NCBI GenBank assembly: GCA_022393335.1
Contig: JAJEKB010020909.1
Span: 64,822 to 128,821 of the forward strand
Direction: 5' to 3'
Origin: Macrotrachela quadricornifera
Taxonomy: Eukaryota > Rotifera > Eurotatoria > Philodinida > Philodinidae
Length of the DNA stretch: 64,000 nt
Positions 1 through 12,517 of the stretch are shown here, piece after piece. A program made the translations under genes and the position numbers. How positions within the stretch are numbered: the stretch's first letter is position 1; each line of letters opens with the position of its first letter. The notes under the pieces are model-generated. The model searched no databases, had not been told where the DNA came from, and worked only from the letters and a program-made list of their open reading frames with translations.

Positions 1-1859
1 ATGTATTTCATTTTTGGATCATTACAATATTGTCATGCACGTCCTCGTAAGGGAAGATACGGAGCGTGTAGATGCACAAACTTTCATGCATGCAACCGCG
101 AATATAGTAAACTGTGTGACGCGTCTACACGCATGATATATCATAATGATGCATGCGTGTACATATAACGATAATACTGCATTTACATGCGTTTTTCAGA
201 CTTCTACGTTTGACTGGGTCCCCCTCAATGTTTTTCTTCGAATAATCTGTCATGTAATTCTCCTTCGGTGAAAATTATTTTTAAGTTTTGTATATGTTAT
301 TGATGCAGTTATTTTTGGTTCTAAATATAGTATCTGTTTTATTTGAAAATGAAATCTTGATGATGGAATTTTCTGACTAAAAATCCATATTTATATTACC
401 ATGTCGTCATATGAATAACAAATGACGTTGCTCGATAATTATGCAAATTTTTTCAAAAATGCTTCGTCATTTTTTTCCTGACGTAATACCGAATAAAACT
501 GAAAAAAAAATATTAGATAAATTTAATACAATTGAATTTTTACAGGATTTTTTAGTTTTTCAAAGGTTTTCAACAACGAGATTGTTCGAATATATCCGTG
601 ATTTGTATATCAATTTTCATTTGTTTAATATATCATAAGATGCAGTGTGAAAAACGCAACAATTTCCATTGAATAATTTTGCTTTTAAAATAAATAAAAA
701 TTCAACTGTACAAAACTTTGCTTATCTTAAAAACAAAAGATGCAAATATAAAATAAATTGTAGAAATTTTCATGTTAGATCTTATGATATATTTTGTTTT
801 TTCTAATTACAATATATTAAGTAAACGAAAAATGATATGCAAATCGTGCTCATTATACCTGATGCATCCGATATTTTTTGAGTATAGATGACTATCTATA
901 TGCCAAAGCAATGAACTCAGCTACACGTGACTAACGATAAAGTCTGATTCTTACTAGAAAAATAATTCTGTATTGATTTACATGTATCTTCACATAGTGA
1001 TTAGTGTATAAATAAAAGATAAACTCGTGTTATTATAATAGTGATAAAATGTATAAAGATCATGGATTTTTACAAAAGAAGATACTAGGTTTTTCATTTT
1101 TATGCAATTGGATGGAATTTATTCGGGAGCTTGACGATCATAATATTCAAGGAAGAACTAAAACATTCATTGAATCAATCTAGAAAATGTGATGAATCTG
1201 AATTGTAGAGTCTTTTTATATGAACTTATGTATACAAAGGATAGTTTTCATAAATATTAATTTTTTCTCATTTATATTTATGTTATACTCCAAAGGAATA
1301 TACCATCAATTTTATTTATATAAAAATTTGACTTCAAAGGGAACTATTTATAATAGGAAAGTTTAGATAGTTCTTTCTAAAAGTATTAAATTAATATTTT
1401 TCTTATTGATAGTGCTTCTGTCGTCCATTTATTTCATATCATTATTATTATATATTGATTCGTTGATATTCTCGTTAATTTCAATCGCATCTTCACCGTC
1501 GATATATATATTATGATTTACTTAATATTATAATATTTTCATAAATAGGCGAAATTTTTCTACTATACATCTGTGATGATGAAGATGAAATATAAATATA
1601 GATTCATTAGAAGACATGAATTACTATAATATATAGGTCTATCAAGTCTCCACTTAATGAAAATATCAATTCAATAATAATACGTGTATTACTAATTTTT
1701 AATTGACTGCGAAAATGTACTAGATTTTAAAGAACTTCATATAAAGCCAATCTACTATCATTAAGAATATCATTGTATAAACCAGATGGTTCCATATTAA
1801 TATAAATAAATTCTACAATGACTAATAAAACAATAGTTAGGTCTGATTGAGAATAAATC
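1..1859. other. Gene-poor AT-rich stretch
   Basis: I see no coding exon here. The first 200 bases are clearly richer in GC than what follows and contain a 12-bp imperfect inverted repeat (64-75 against 121-132, one mismatch). The remainder is AT-rich and without recognisable structure. Part of it may be the decayed 5' side of the mariner relic that follows, but no terminal repeat was found. Confidence 0.6.
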
Positions 1860-2370
1860 ATCAAAGACTATTGTTCATGGAGATAGATTTTAACTAAAAC
1901 GTTGTTTCGTATATTCTTTAAATCACATGCTCCTGAGTGTAACTAAAGGCAAGACTATATATCAATAGTATTATATTGAAGAGTGTTCAAAGCCTTTTTA
2001 TTAATGAAATATAGGAATAAGCAAAGACATCATGTTCAAAACATATAAAATTGCTAAATGATCATCGTTGACTTCATACTCATCCAATATTATTAATTAT
2101 ATGACAGAAGGAGGCATCAACATAATGTCATATCTACTATATTCACCAGACCTGATACTATGTAAATTTTTGGGTAACTACTTCTATCGAAGGTAGTTTA
2201 ACTGGTTAAATAAATGGAATATGATTAGGTCATGCAATGTTCGAGATATCTAAAAATTTTTGAAGAAAAAGACTTCAAAAGAAATTTTAAAAAATTTGCG
2301 TCGAAAAAAATTGAACTGCATATAAATAATCATGGCAACTATCCATAACATTTGATAAAATAAAATTGAA
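1860..2370 (+). pseudogene. Decayed Tc1/mariner transposase
   Basis: The plus strand keeps scattered pieces of a Tc1/mariner DDE/D transposase, mostly in one frame. A KGKTIYQ-stop-YYIEECSKP block starts at 1945 and corresponds to the family's central 'G.TIN..YYIE..LKP' region. ISKDIMF follows at about 2010. EGGINIMSYLLYSPDLIL lies at 2107-2160 and contains the YSPDL motif with the catalytic aspartate region. A C-terminal RRKKLNCI / NNHGNYP block near 2300 needs a frameshift to be joined. Several in-frame stops show that it is dead. Terminal repeats and flanking TA were not found. The family call rests on motif order and spacing, seen by eye. Confidence 0.55.
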
Positions 2371-4088
2371 AATATCTCTTTATCTTTATATTTCTTTTTA
2401 ACAAAATTAAAACTTTTGATCAGATCTAAGTATTGATATACTAAATATTTTTATTATATCTCAAATTTCAATATATTTATGAATCAACAACTAAATTAGC
2501 TTTTAATGAATCTATTAACATAATTAACATTCAAAAGGCAAATTCATGCGTTGGATTTATCCAGTAAGAATATATATTCCCAATAAAGATGTTTTTGTCA
2601 ATAAAAATTTCATTTCTATAGGTAATGCTAGATCAGACTTTCAGCTGATTCACAGATTATTTTTGATCTTCAGGAGAATCGACATAATTTCGTCACAACA
2701 CATGTTATATAACTCGAAATAATTTTAAATTAAAGTCAATACCAGTATGCAATCGATATCCGAACAGAATTTTTAAATTCCATATTTCTCGTTTTTTATG
2801 AGTATTTTAGTAGAATGATATTGAGAGTAGCATAAAAAACTATCATCCAATGACAGTAAATTCTACTTGTTTTAGTTCAAAAATCGATGTTAAAAAATTC
2901 ATCGATAAAAAATTTACTCATTAAAAGTTTTAAAACAAAAAAAGATATTAGTTATAGGTTGAATTTAAAAGAAATTTTAATTTTTCCGATGAGAAAAATG
3001 TTAAACAAATTTAGAAATCAATTTCCTTATTCAAATACGAAAAAAAAAGCAGCCATGCTTCGATAGTTGCATTCTCCTCCCTTTCCAAGAACACACACAT
3101 TGGTAGTATTCTTTCTAAAATTGAAAACATCCTAAAAATTGCGAAAGATTTCCGATTTTTTTCTCATACGTCTATTGAAATCTAATTATTCTTCGAAACG
3201 CCATATATATCCTAAAAGAGCAATCTTTGCTGCATGATCCTATGATAAAAATTCAATTTTGATAATTTTTCTTTTATTTGAAAATTTACTTTAGTATTCG
3301 AGAAAATGATATTATCATCTTTATGCAATTAATTCCGAGATATAATTGTTAACCAGAGTTTTCAACAGCAGGCGTACGAAGCAGAAGCAAAATGTACAGA
3401 ACATCTGTCACTTTCGGTTTCTACTTTGTTTTACACTTTGGTTCTTAGACTCTGAAAACTATATGTATATATATCTGTTATATCGAATCGTCAGATGGTG
3501 AAACTATGCATGCACTTCTCACGTATTTTTTAGGCATGAATCGATCGAAAAGGAACTGAAAGAGATTAATCCTTGTTGCTTTTGAAGAATTTGATGGCAG
3601 TTTTCTCGAATTTGAAAGAACCGTCCCTTAACTTCCTTCAATTTTTGGAGAAAACTATCAGGTTTCTTAGTGTTTAGAAGGAATTTGTGTTCAATCTTCA
3701 TCATTTTGTGGAGAAATTTCTTGATACACTTTCACAGAATTTCGAGATAGTTCTTAACGAACTTTGCCCGCTTTTGAGGAAGCTCGAATGATATGTTTCC
3801 ATGATTTTTAGAAGTTTAGGCCACAATCGCAAGACTAGTTACTGAAATTATCGAAAGCCCTAGAAAACCTCTCATTAAATGTAATAGTGATGGCGAACGT
3901 AGCCGCTTACGATTGCAGAAAAGATTAAAAAACGGTTCTACTAGGAAAAGCTGTTTTATCATCGATAGTCTTGCACAAGGTCGAGTGTTAAAAACCAACA
4001 AGCCCTCCATCAAATAGAAGTGTTCAAGACGTGTGTTGTTCACACACACTGAATTGATGGTACAGGAGAGTTTCCCAAACTATCCTGT
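2371..4088. other. Intergenic, nothing recognised
   Basis: AT-rich sequence with only short chance open frames. The stretch 3360-4080 is somewhat richer in GC, but the short minus-strand frames there show no motif and no splice-linked extension. Confidence 0.6.
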
Positions 4089-5123
4089 TTAACCCTAGCA
4101 GTCACAAGCCTTTTTTGCACTTTGCTGGTATGATATAGTTTCATATCATTATTATTTTATTTTTGTATTCCTGTTTTGATATAAATATGCTATTAACATA
4201 TCCAATTTGATAAAAAGAATTATCAGAATGACTATCTTTCTCTATTTTGACCAAGTAATACAAAACATACGTTTTAGAGAATGCTCGTTACAAACAAATT
4301 CTGAACATTTTTAACACTTATTTGAGGTTTTTTTTTGTCCTTAGAAAAATGGCAAAATGCGCATCGTTTTCAGAGAATAAATGACGTTTACATCTTTTAT
4401 TCTGCTTCCAGTTAAGATTTTTTTTTTGTTTCCACATGATCAATGCGTTTATACTATCAATATCAATCATTCCATAAAAAATACAAAGTGACCATCGTTT
4501 TTTACCTCTTTTCACTGTATATTTATGGTACATTTCATCGAAAGTATCAACAACTCCTTTTGTTTCATTGTATTTCAAAGTAATATTCGGTTTCCCACTT
4601 TTCTTGTCGACGAGATTATCATGATATTTCGAAGATAACAATAAAACTGTTTTATTTTGTTTGAAAACAAATGAAATTATTATTAAGTAATCTTGCAAAG
4701 CAAAAAGGGATGAACTAACTTCGCGACTTCTATTTGTGTGAAACTCACTAAGAATTTCTGGTTTCTTTCTACGTAATGTTCCTATAATAGTACTTTACTT
4801 CGTTTGAAGGTTTTTAGCAAGTTCAACACTTGTGAAAAAGTTATCAAATGTAACAGTTCTGTTCGAATCGTACAATGGTTTTAATAAGTCTAAAACTGCA
4901 TTGACACCGATTTGTTTTTGTCGTTGTTGATTAGGTTATCGTTCAATGTAAAGGAGTGCATTGAAAACGTAATACAAGCCTAACGTCATGGAAGAATAGA
5001 TATAGAAATACGTATGACGTAGTGGAAATAGAAGAATGCGCAAAGTGATCGATGATATTAGCTGATATGGAGCACTTTTTGAGCGTGAGTCAAAAATGAG
5101 CCAATTCGGACTACTAGGGTTAA
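4089..5123 (-). mobile_element. Internally deleted piggyBac-type element with TTAA sites
   Basis: The element is bounded by TTAA at 4089-4092 and TTAA at 5120-5123. Just inside these are inverted termini CCCTAGCAGTC (4093-4103) and, on the other strand, CCCTAGTAGTC (5109-5119), matching 10 of 11. TTAA target duplication and CCCT-type ends are diagnostic of the piggyBac superfamily. At about 1.03 kb it is far shorter than an autonomous copy. The only coding sequence left is the C-terminal part of a transposase on the minus strand, so most of the N-terminal half has been lost by internal deletion. Confidence 0.88.
4318..4985 (-). pseudogene. piggyBac transposase, C-terminal fragment with internal stops
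   Basis: Reading leftward from about 4985, one frame gives a GLYYVFNALLYIER-like strand, a stop, then NVAVLDLL-type sequence leading to NRTVTFDNFFTSVELAKNL, a second stop, STIIGTLRRKKPEI, and then an open run to 4318. This run contains KGVVDTFDEMYHKYTVKRGK and RWSLCIFYGMIDID. These are the conserved DDE_Tnp_1_7 (piggyBac) blocks. The FDNFF aspartate and the VDTxDxM aspartate pair are retained; the first catalytic aspartate lies in the deleted part. Two in-frame stops and the lost N-terminus make it non-functional. It lies wholly inside the TTAA-bounded element. Confidence 0.85.
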
Positions 5124-5380
5124 AGGAAGACTTCTCGGGTTTGAAAACCCTATTTAATACAGAACTTTAATCATCAAAATAGTTATTGAAAGCCACTATT
5201 TACGTTTTTAATTCAACAGATACTTTTGAGTTTAGCTATCAATTCACGAACGTGTCTCAAAGTTTGTCTGTAGTCTGAAAATTAGTAAAAGACGATAAAA
5301 TTTTTTTGGGCATTCGTAATTACAAGAAAAAATTCCGTTATATCATCCAATCACGTTTGTTTTTGAATGCCTCTGTATCA

Positions 5381-5791
5381 GGCCACACCAGACTTGGAAC
5401 CGGTCCAAAATTCTGAACTGGTCCGGTCCGGCCGGTCCAAAAAACGTTTCAGACAGGTGAAAACCGGCAAAAACTAACCAGTTTGTTAGGTAATTCACTA
5501 TCGGTTAAAGAGAAAGACGCCAATACACATGCATTTTGGTTAGATTTCATAGTTTATCTTTTCATAGAACAACGTAACTTGTTGGCGATATACTTTACTG
5601 AGAAAAAATTTTACTCCTCAAACGGTGTGAAACCCAATTTTAGACAAAAACCTGAGGGGTACCACAGGTATTTTTTCCAATCTATAAATCGGTGAAAACC
5701 GGCGAAGACCGACCGGTCCAAACATTTCAACCGGTCCGGTCCGGCCGGACCGGACAGGTTTTGCCGGACCGGTTCCAACTCTGGGCCACAC
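5381..5791. mobile_element. hAT-type MITE with 8-bp target-site duplication
   Basis: An exact 8-bp direct repeat, GGCCACAC, flanks the element at 5381-5388 and 5784-5791. Inside it, 5389-5783 (395 bp) has terminal inverted repeats: CAGACTTGGAACCGGTCC on the left and CAGAGTTGGAACCGGTCC read inward from the right, matching 17 of 18. CAGnGTTGG-like ends and an 8-bp duplication are typical of hAT elements. Subterminal GGTCCGGTCCGGCCGG blocks on both sides form a GC-rich foldback that stands out sharply from the AT-rich surroundings. No coding capacity is visible, so it must have been mobilised by a transposase in trans. Confidence 0.9.
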
Positions 5792-6309
5792 CATTCTCCC
5801 ATTTTCGGAAACATTCCTCTCCTGCTTTTACTCCTTCGAGTCACCAGTGTTTTTTAATTCTTTGAAGATATCATCAACTGGTATTTTTTATTTAAGAGAG
5901 AAATACGAATATTATTCTTGATTTTTTTTGAATTACAAAATATGATTCTAGCACACTTTGTATACTTCGGTGGCGAAAACAAAGTGCACTCATACACTTT
6001 ACCCTTATAAGTAAAATGTACGAATACATTTTATTTTAGATTTCTATTGAAAATTCAATATTCATATTATATTAAACAATTTAGTATATTTTACTGATTA
6101 CTGTGTTATTTATTTAAGACGATTAATTACAATTAAAAAATCCAATGTATTTCTGGTGTATTTGATATGTTTATAATACCAATATTGAATTTAAGAAAAA
6201 AAAAACATATTCATCGACCAAAAATGTATATATTAGTGATACAAGTGAAGAGAAAAGTTTCTTTTATATAGCTAATTATAAATATACTTAAGATAATGTA
6301 TAATTTTCT
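5792..6309. other. Intergenic, 3' flank of the next gene
   Basis: AT-rich sequence between the MITE and the stop codon of the minus-strand zinc-finger gene. Nothing is recognised apart from the presumed 3' untranslated region. Confidence 0.6.
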
Positions 6310-7728
6310 TTAAATCGATAAATTTGGTTCTTCTTTAACTTGAATATTATTACATTGTTGAACAGACATTAAATTAGTTGAAATTGGTTGTATGCCAGTA
6401 CCTAAAATAATATATTATAATAATAAATTTTCTTGTAATAATTATTTTACTTGTAGTATCCCCCCAAAGTGATTTAATAAATGGTGCTGTTAATTGTTTA
6501 ACACCGTCAAAACCTTGATAACTCTGAGAATCTTTATTATTAAACCAATTAAGTAGTTGACTTCGACTTATACATTGATTATCAATAAAATGTTTTAATA
6601 AAAATGTCATCATTTCTCCTATGATATTCATTTAAATATGTTTCATAAAAAAAGAAAAAAACTAAGCAAATTAAATATAAATTTACTCTTATTTTCTTGA
6701 ATACTTTCATTAAAAAAAAATCCATGTATACCCAATAAAGTAACTAAATCTTTATTATGATTTGCTGTATGTTTTCTAATAGTTGATATATATTCTTTTA
6801 AAAGTATATCTTTTCCACTAATATCAGATTTTCTATGCCAAGCTGTAAGATATGAACAAACAAGAATAGGTAATGGAAAATGAGGACCTTGTTTCTATTA
6901 AAAAATAAATAAATATTTTTTTTTAAAATTGAATTTTTTATGTATTATCTTACTTCAAGATAATTAGCTATATCACATTTGCTTTGTTCTATAGATGATA
7001 TATTATCAAATATTTCCACAAGACGTCTAAAGGAGCGATATCTTCGTAAATTTACAACATTAGAAAGTGTAAGTGTGGATAAAATTTTTTTCTTTCGAAG
7101 TAACTGATTAGTTCCTTAAGTATGAAATATAACTAAACTTTATAATTAATATTATTTCAAGATAAATCATACCCGATTTAACTACTTGTGATGAAACCGA
7201 TGTTGATGAAAAATTCTTTGAAGAATCTTCTATATTAACAGGTGGTGATATTGAAAAATTCCATTTTAATTGTATACTATGTTGTCGTACTTTTTTAATT
7301 GTTTGTTGAACATTATCAAGACTTCCTATATTAGCACTAAGTTGACGTTGAATAGATTCTAATGGTTGTCGAGCATCACGATCAAGTAAATCTGTTAATT
7401 CTTGTTGTATTATATTTAAAGCTTCTTGATGAGATTCAATACATTGTAAATGATTATCATAAATACGTTGAATTTTTTCTGTTTGTCGCGTTCTCCATTC
7501 ATTTAATGATTTTAATAAATGATTATATGTATCTCGACTTTTTTCATATTTTTGATTTATTTCTTTATATATAGTTTCAACTTCATTTGAAAGATTTTGA
7601 ATACTACTAGGAATAGCTTGATTATGTTCTGTAATATGTGGAAGACATAAACGACGTTGACAATGTAAACAAATAGCTGATTGAAAATTTGGACATGCAG
7701 AAGAGTCTTCACATGTATAGTTCGACAT
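6310..7728 (-). CDS. B-box-like zinc-finger coiled-coil protein, paralog A
   Basis: Five exons by eye: 7728-7173, 7114-6954, 6894-6687, 6618-6451 and 6401-6310, all with GT-AG introns of 49-68 nt, giving 394 aa. Residues 6-35 form a compact Cys/His cluster (C6, C12, C20, C23, C28, H31, H35), which resembles a B-box zinc finger as found in TRIM-type proteins. Residues of about 45-165 are charged and heptad-like, predicting a coiled coil. The C-terminal part is helical and unrecognised. There is no RING or NHL part. A pyrimidine-AG site (7735-7736) sits 7 nt upstream of the ATG. Its paralog at 21.3-22.6 kb has the same cysteine spacing and identical lengths for exons 2 and 3 (161 and 208 nt). 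Function is unknown; protein binding by the coiled coil is an inference. Confidence 0.8.
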
Positions 7729-9610
7729 ATTTATCTAAAAAATTCGAGATGAAAAGTACGTTTTTTTTTCCTAATTTTTTAGTTTAACGAGTGATTTTTT
7801 TTTTGTATTGTATGCTCGATCACATGAATGTTTCGTATGTTGATATTATTTGGAGAAAAAAAAAACACGCACGACGAAGCAAGTTATATCAGCTAAATCA
7901 ATGTCGCATGACGAACTATGCATACATTTACGATTAAGAATATGGTAGATATACTTTTTTTTCATGTTTACAAAATCTCTTTTATCGTTCTCTTTATATG
8001 ATGATATACATTATTTATATGAAAGACCGCTCGTTTATTTAATTGCATGATACAACAGAATACAAAAAACAAAAAAAAAAGTATAGGAAGAAAATATGAT
8101 GATAACATAATTTGCGAATTAGAAAAATTATGTCAATATATGTCGAAAAAAGATGATCGTATAGAAATATGACACGTAGATTGGAGATTAGAGAAAAAAA
8201 ATTTAGGGAAAGGTGTCGCAGTGTGTTAAGAGGTATAAAATGTTTTTTTTTTCCAATTGTAAATATAACGAAAAAAAGATTGATTGAAATGATAATTTGC
8301 TTACTCACTCGATCAAGGCAATGTCTATGATACGAAATTTTACTGATAATGTATCTTTTTTTTTCATTGAATATACAAAATCAAGAAAAAGAATTGATAT
8401 TTTAATATTCTTAAATAATGATATAGAATGTAAATTTATTTTTTCTCGTTTCATTAGTTTGTTTATACTAAATTTGATCTGTTGATAATTAGAAATTTGC
8501 GTTGTGTATCTGATGAAATGCTTTTCAAGCAGAAGTAATTTATATAGAAAAAAAATATAAATTGAAGAGATACTACGAATATTACAAATAAAAGGTCATA
8601 AATATTTTTTTATACAGTAAGTTTACTCTATGATCTATAATGAATTTAAGAATAGAGTTAAATTATTTGAAAAATTTTTCTTTCTCCATATTCTATGAAA
8701 AATAAATTTCAATTATATTATAACTTTAGCGATTTTATATTCTTCTTCAAATCAGTTGTTATGACAAAATTTAAAAGTATAGTTTCAGATTAAGTCAAAC
8801 GAAAACTTGATAATATTTGTAATGAATAGCATCCATTGTAAGTAATTCTTGTTGAAGAAATCATTCGATTATATTTCCTTTGTGCAGAACACCTGAATAC
8901 TGAATATGTATTGGTGTATTCAAAATGATAGGCTGCTAATGAAACTATATGATTCTAGTTTCGTATATGTAAGATATTCAATATACAGATATTTTTTCAT
9001 TTAAATCACGATTTTATTTGTAGCTAGTTTTTTTTATACTTCTGATAAGCAGTATTCCAAATGGATATCTGAGATGAAATGTTAATAATGTCAATGTCAT
9101 AACTAGATTTAAATACAAATTTCAAACTTAATATTAATGACCTACAGAAAAGTGGATATAACAGCATTGAATACGCAAAAAAAATATGTTAACTGTAATA
9201 GTTTAATTGCTATTGGCGTTTTAGATTGATTATAGCGACATAACTTGGTTTATTGCTAGAAAAATCGTTCACACTTCAATCGATGCAACTTGTCATACGC
9301 TATTTATGTTATAAAAACGAAATTTTTCTGTTGAAGTCTCCAGTTTCAAGGAAGATATTTCCGTCAGATAACGCTGTTACATAAAAATCTTGAAATTGGA
9401 GTGCTCTAGCTTAAATTCTAGTTTTCTGCGAACCTTGCGCTCGAAATAAAATGCTTATAGGGCAAATTTTGTAGAGAATTTAACACAATTTTTAAAAGTA
9501 AAAACTTTCAATTCGAACTATTTTTTCTTCATGTAAGAAAAGCAAAATACAAAGGTAACTTTGTTACACTGTTTTATTCGTAAAATATTATGTTCTTGTT
9601 ATTTGATACA
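7729..9610. other. Intergenic, nothing recognised
   Basis: The first 250 bases are the likely promoter and 5' region of the upstream-facing zinc-finger gene. The rest is AT-rich with only chance open frames. Confidence 0.6.
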
Positions 9611-10929
9611 AAGGAGAGGAACGCATAAGAAGTTAAATCGGCCTAAAGGACTTTTCTCGGCCTGCCTCCATCGAATCATATTATCAGTTGAGAAAACATA
9701 TTGAAATTGACATTTTCACACTATTTTTATAGGGTTTTGGTTAATTATTTGATAGCTTTTTAATAAGACTTTAATTCTATGTATGAATCAATAATTGTTT
9801 GCTTGATTTAGTGAGGAGAGGAATTGATATATTGTTAAGCACTATTTATATAAGTTCTATATTTACCATCAACTTTTATCTTTTAAGAAATATTTTGTCA
9901 TAAAAATTGAAGCAACCAAAATTTTAATCTTGGTCATTCGATAGCCCTTTTTAGAAGTTACAAAACTGTATATATCTTGTAAAGTCTAAGAAATATGGTC
10001 GCTAAGAAACTTTCGAGTCAAATTGTGCTCAGAGTATGATTTTGCCTGTTTTTAACTGTTAGTGTGTCTTTTTCTATCTATAAAGCCCTAGTTTCAATCA
10101 AAACTAACTTCAGATTCAAACTCAGCATCGGAAACTGAATCGATGCATATGTTTCAAATGCCTTCAAGAACTTTCATTTTTCTCGAAAAATTCATTCGTA
10201 GTCCCCTTCAGGATACAGAGAAAAAAACTGATGCAGAGTGAAAGTTCTTGAAAGTATTTGAAACATATGAATCGACTCAGGTTCCGATGCTGAGTTTGAA
10301 TCTGAAGTTAGTTTTGACTGCAACTAGGGTTTTATTGATAGAAAAAGACACACTAACAGTCAAAAACAGGCAAAATCATACTCTGAGCACAATTTGACTC
10401 GAAAGTTTCTTAGCGACCATATTTCTTAGACTTTACAAGATATATACAGTTTTGTAACTTCTAAAAAGGGCTATCGAATGACCAAGATTAAAATTTTGGT
10501 TGCTTCAAATTTTATGACAAAATATTTGTTGAAAGGTAAAAGTTGATGGTAAATATAGGACTTCTATAAATAGTGCTTAACAATATATCAATTCCTCTCC
10601 TCACTAAATCAAGCAATCAATTGTTGATTAATACATAGAATTAAAACTCTATTAAAAAGCTATCAAACAATTAATTTTGCAACTATTTTTTCTAATCAAT
10701 TCACTCTAAAACTGAATCGACTATGATAGAATCAATTATTGGATTTTGTAATAAAAAATGAGTTACTTTGTTAATAGTGTTTTGCTTGAGAAATTCAATC
10801 AACACTCTATAAAAATGGTGTGAAAATCTCAATTTCAACATGTTTTCTCAAGTGATAATATGATTCCATGCAGGTAGGCTGATAAAAGTCCTATAGGTCG
10901 ATTCGTATTCTTATGCGCTCCTCTTCTTT
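9611..10929. repeat. Long foldback (inverted repeat) element
   Basis: A left arm (9611-10177) and a right arm (10240-10929) are inverted copies separated by about 62 nt. The match is very high through most of the length; for example, the 60 bases ending near 10170 reappear reverse-complemented from 10240 with few changes. The right arm carries about 130 nt (roughly 10670-10810) that is missing from the left. The outer ends are ACAAAGGAGAGGAACGC on the left and a close inverse on the right. No target duplication could be fixed and no coding sequence is present. It may be a foldback transposon or a head-to-head duplication. A transcript through it would form a hairpin with a stem of over 500 bp. 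Confidence 0.85.
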
Positions 10930-12517
10930 GTCTGAATTAGTTGTTTTAACTTCTAAAGAGACGTTTCTATTGATTTTATTATCAAAGATTGTGTTAGTTT
11001 CTACAATGGTTTATTGAGCCTCTGTTAGACTTCATGGTGTATCTTTCAAGGTTCGAAAAAAAAGTTTATCTTTACTTAAAATGTTTTTATGTACTCTTAT
11101 AGAATTTGTTGCGCTGATCACAAATATCATAGTATTATTATTGGGATTTGATTGAACAATAAGAAACCCAATAAGACTTTTCTAATCTGAATTTCTATAG
11201 GTTTTTAGAAGGAAATAAACGATTGTTAATTCAAAACTCTTTTGGTCGAATATATACGTCCTTCTGTTCTTAATGGATAAAAGATATATTGTCTCATCTT
11301 GAATACCTATTGCTTGCTTCAAAAAAAAACTGGAAGACACATTATTCGATGCAAAATTTCATTCTGCTTCAGAACATGTACAAATTGCTATGGTGAAAGT
11401 GTTTTCCATATCTTAGTTTTTCTCTCGATTCATTTACATTCTCTAAAAAAACTTCCTCAGATTGAATCCTTGAAAACTTCAAATTTCGTTACTATTTACA
11501 GAACTTTTAAAGTTCTGAACAGAATAAAGTCTTATCTCGAATTTTTCGTCCTACTTCAAAGAAGCTGTTAGCATAATTTCTGCGAATTTAAAATATGGAA
11601 CATGATTTAACTGTTATTATTGGTAGTAACAAGATGAAATTTATCTATGTACTTAAGTAATCCTATTCTCCACACAATAGATGGTCATTCACAATATAAG
11701 ACCATGTCTAAATATAACTTCATCAGTCCGATTAAAATGCCTTGTATTAAGTAGTTATCAAAATACAGATTTTTCGAATATATTTATTCATAATTAATTA
11801 TATATTGTCTGTTTGTCACTTTGTTTTGAGAAATTTCGATGCATTATTCTAGATATAACATATTTTTGCACGAAATAATTAACAGTGTTTCCTTGAAAAA
11901 CATTCGAAAAACATAAACTCAAATTATTAATTAATTATGATCGATTAGTTTTGTGGAGAGAGAGACTATTAAGTCTTTCTGTCATGTCAGTGATGCTTTG
12001 TTGCTATAGACATCTGTCACACGTATTGTATATCTTTACTAAGGATTGTCGGTTATATTTGTTGGGGGAATAGATCCATATTTTTACCTTTATTTATTTC
12101 AACACTATTTTGAATCGTACTTCACAAAATATGTATTTAAAGAATACTATTAATGGATAATTTCGGCAGAGATTGTAGATGAGCATTATAGTGAAACTAG
12201 AATTTAATTCAAGTTCTTTTTTTGAATAGACAGACGGTTGGCAACTTTTTCCTGACGCTACCTCTGTGAGCAGAAAACATATAACAAAAATACAGTTAAC
12301 ATCATTCAATTTGCAAATGGTTAGAATTTGCCGAAATTTCTCTATAATACAAAGAATATTCAATGATAAACTTAGTAATTGCAGAAGCATCATATCTATG
12401 GAGTGAAAGAGAGATAGAAAAAAAAGTCATTATAAGTTTTTATTTTTTATTTTCATAACAGTGTATACATCACACAGTACGTAAAAATATTAAAATTATA
12501 TGAAATTTTTTTTTCTT
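10930..12517. other. Intergenic, nothing recognised
   Basis: A 90-codon open frame at 11299-11571 shows no motif, no conserved codon pattern and no splice partners, so it is not called. The right-hand end (about 12400-12517) is the 3' flank of the next gene and contains AATAAA on the minus strand (12439-12444). Confidence 0.55.

Noticed and set aside
441..638. 65-codon open frame
   Set aside because: AT-rich chance frame dominated by Phe, Leu and Ile; no motif, no splice partners.
11299..11571. 90-codon plus-strand open frame
   Set aside because: No recognisable domain, no upstream or downstream exon and no composition difference from the surrounding non-coding DNA.
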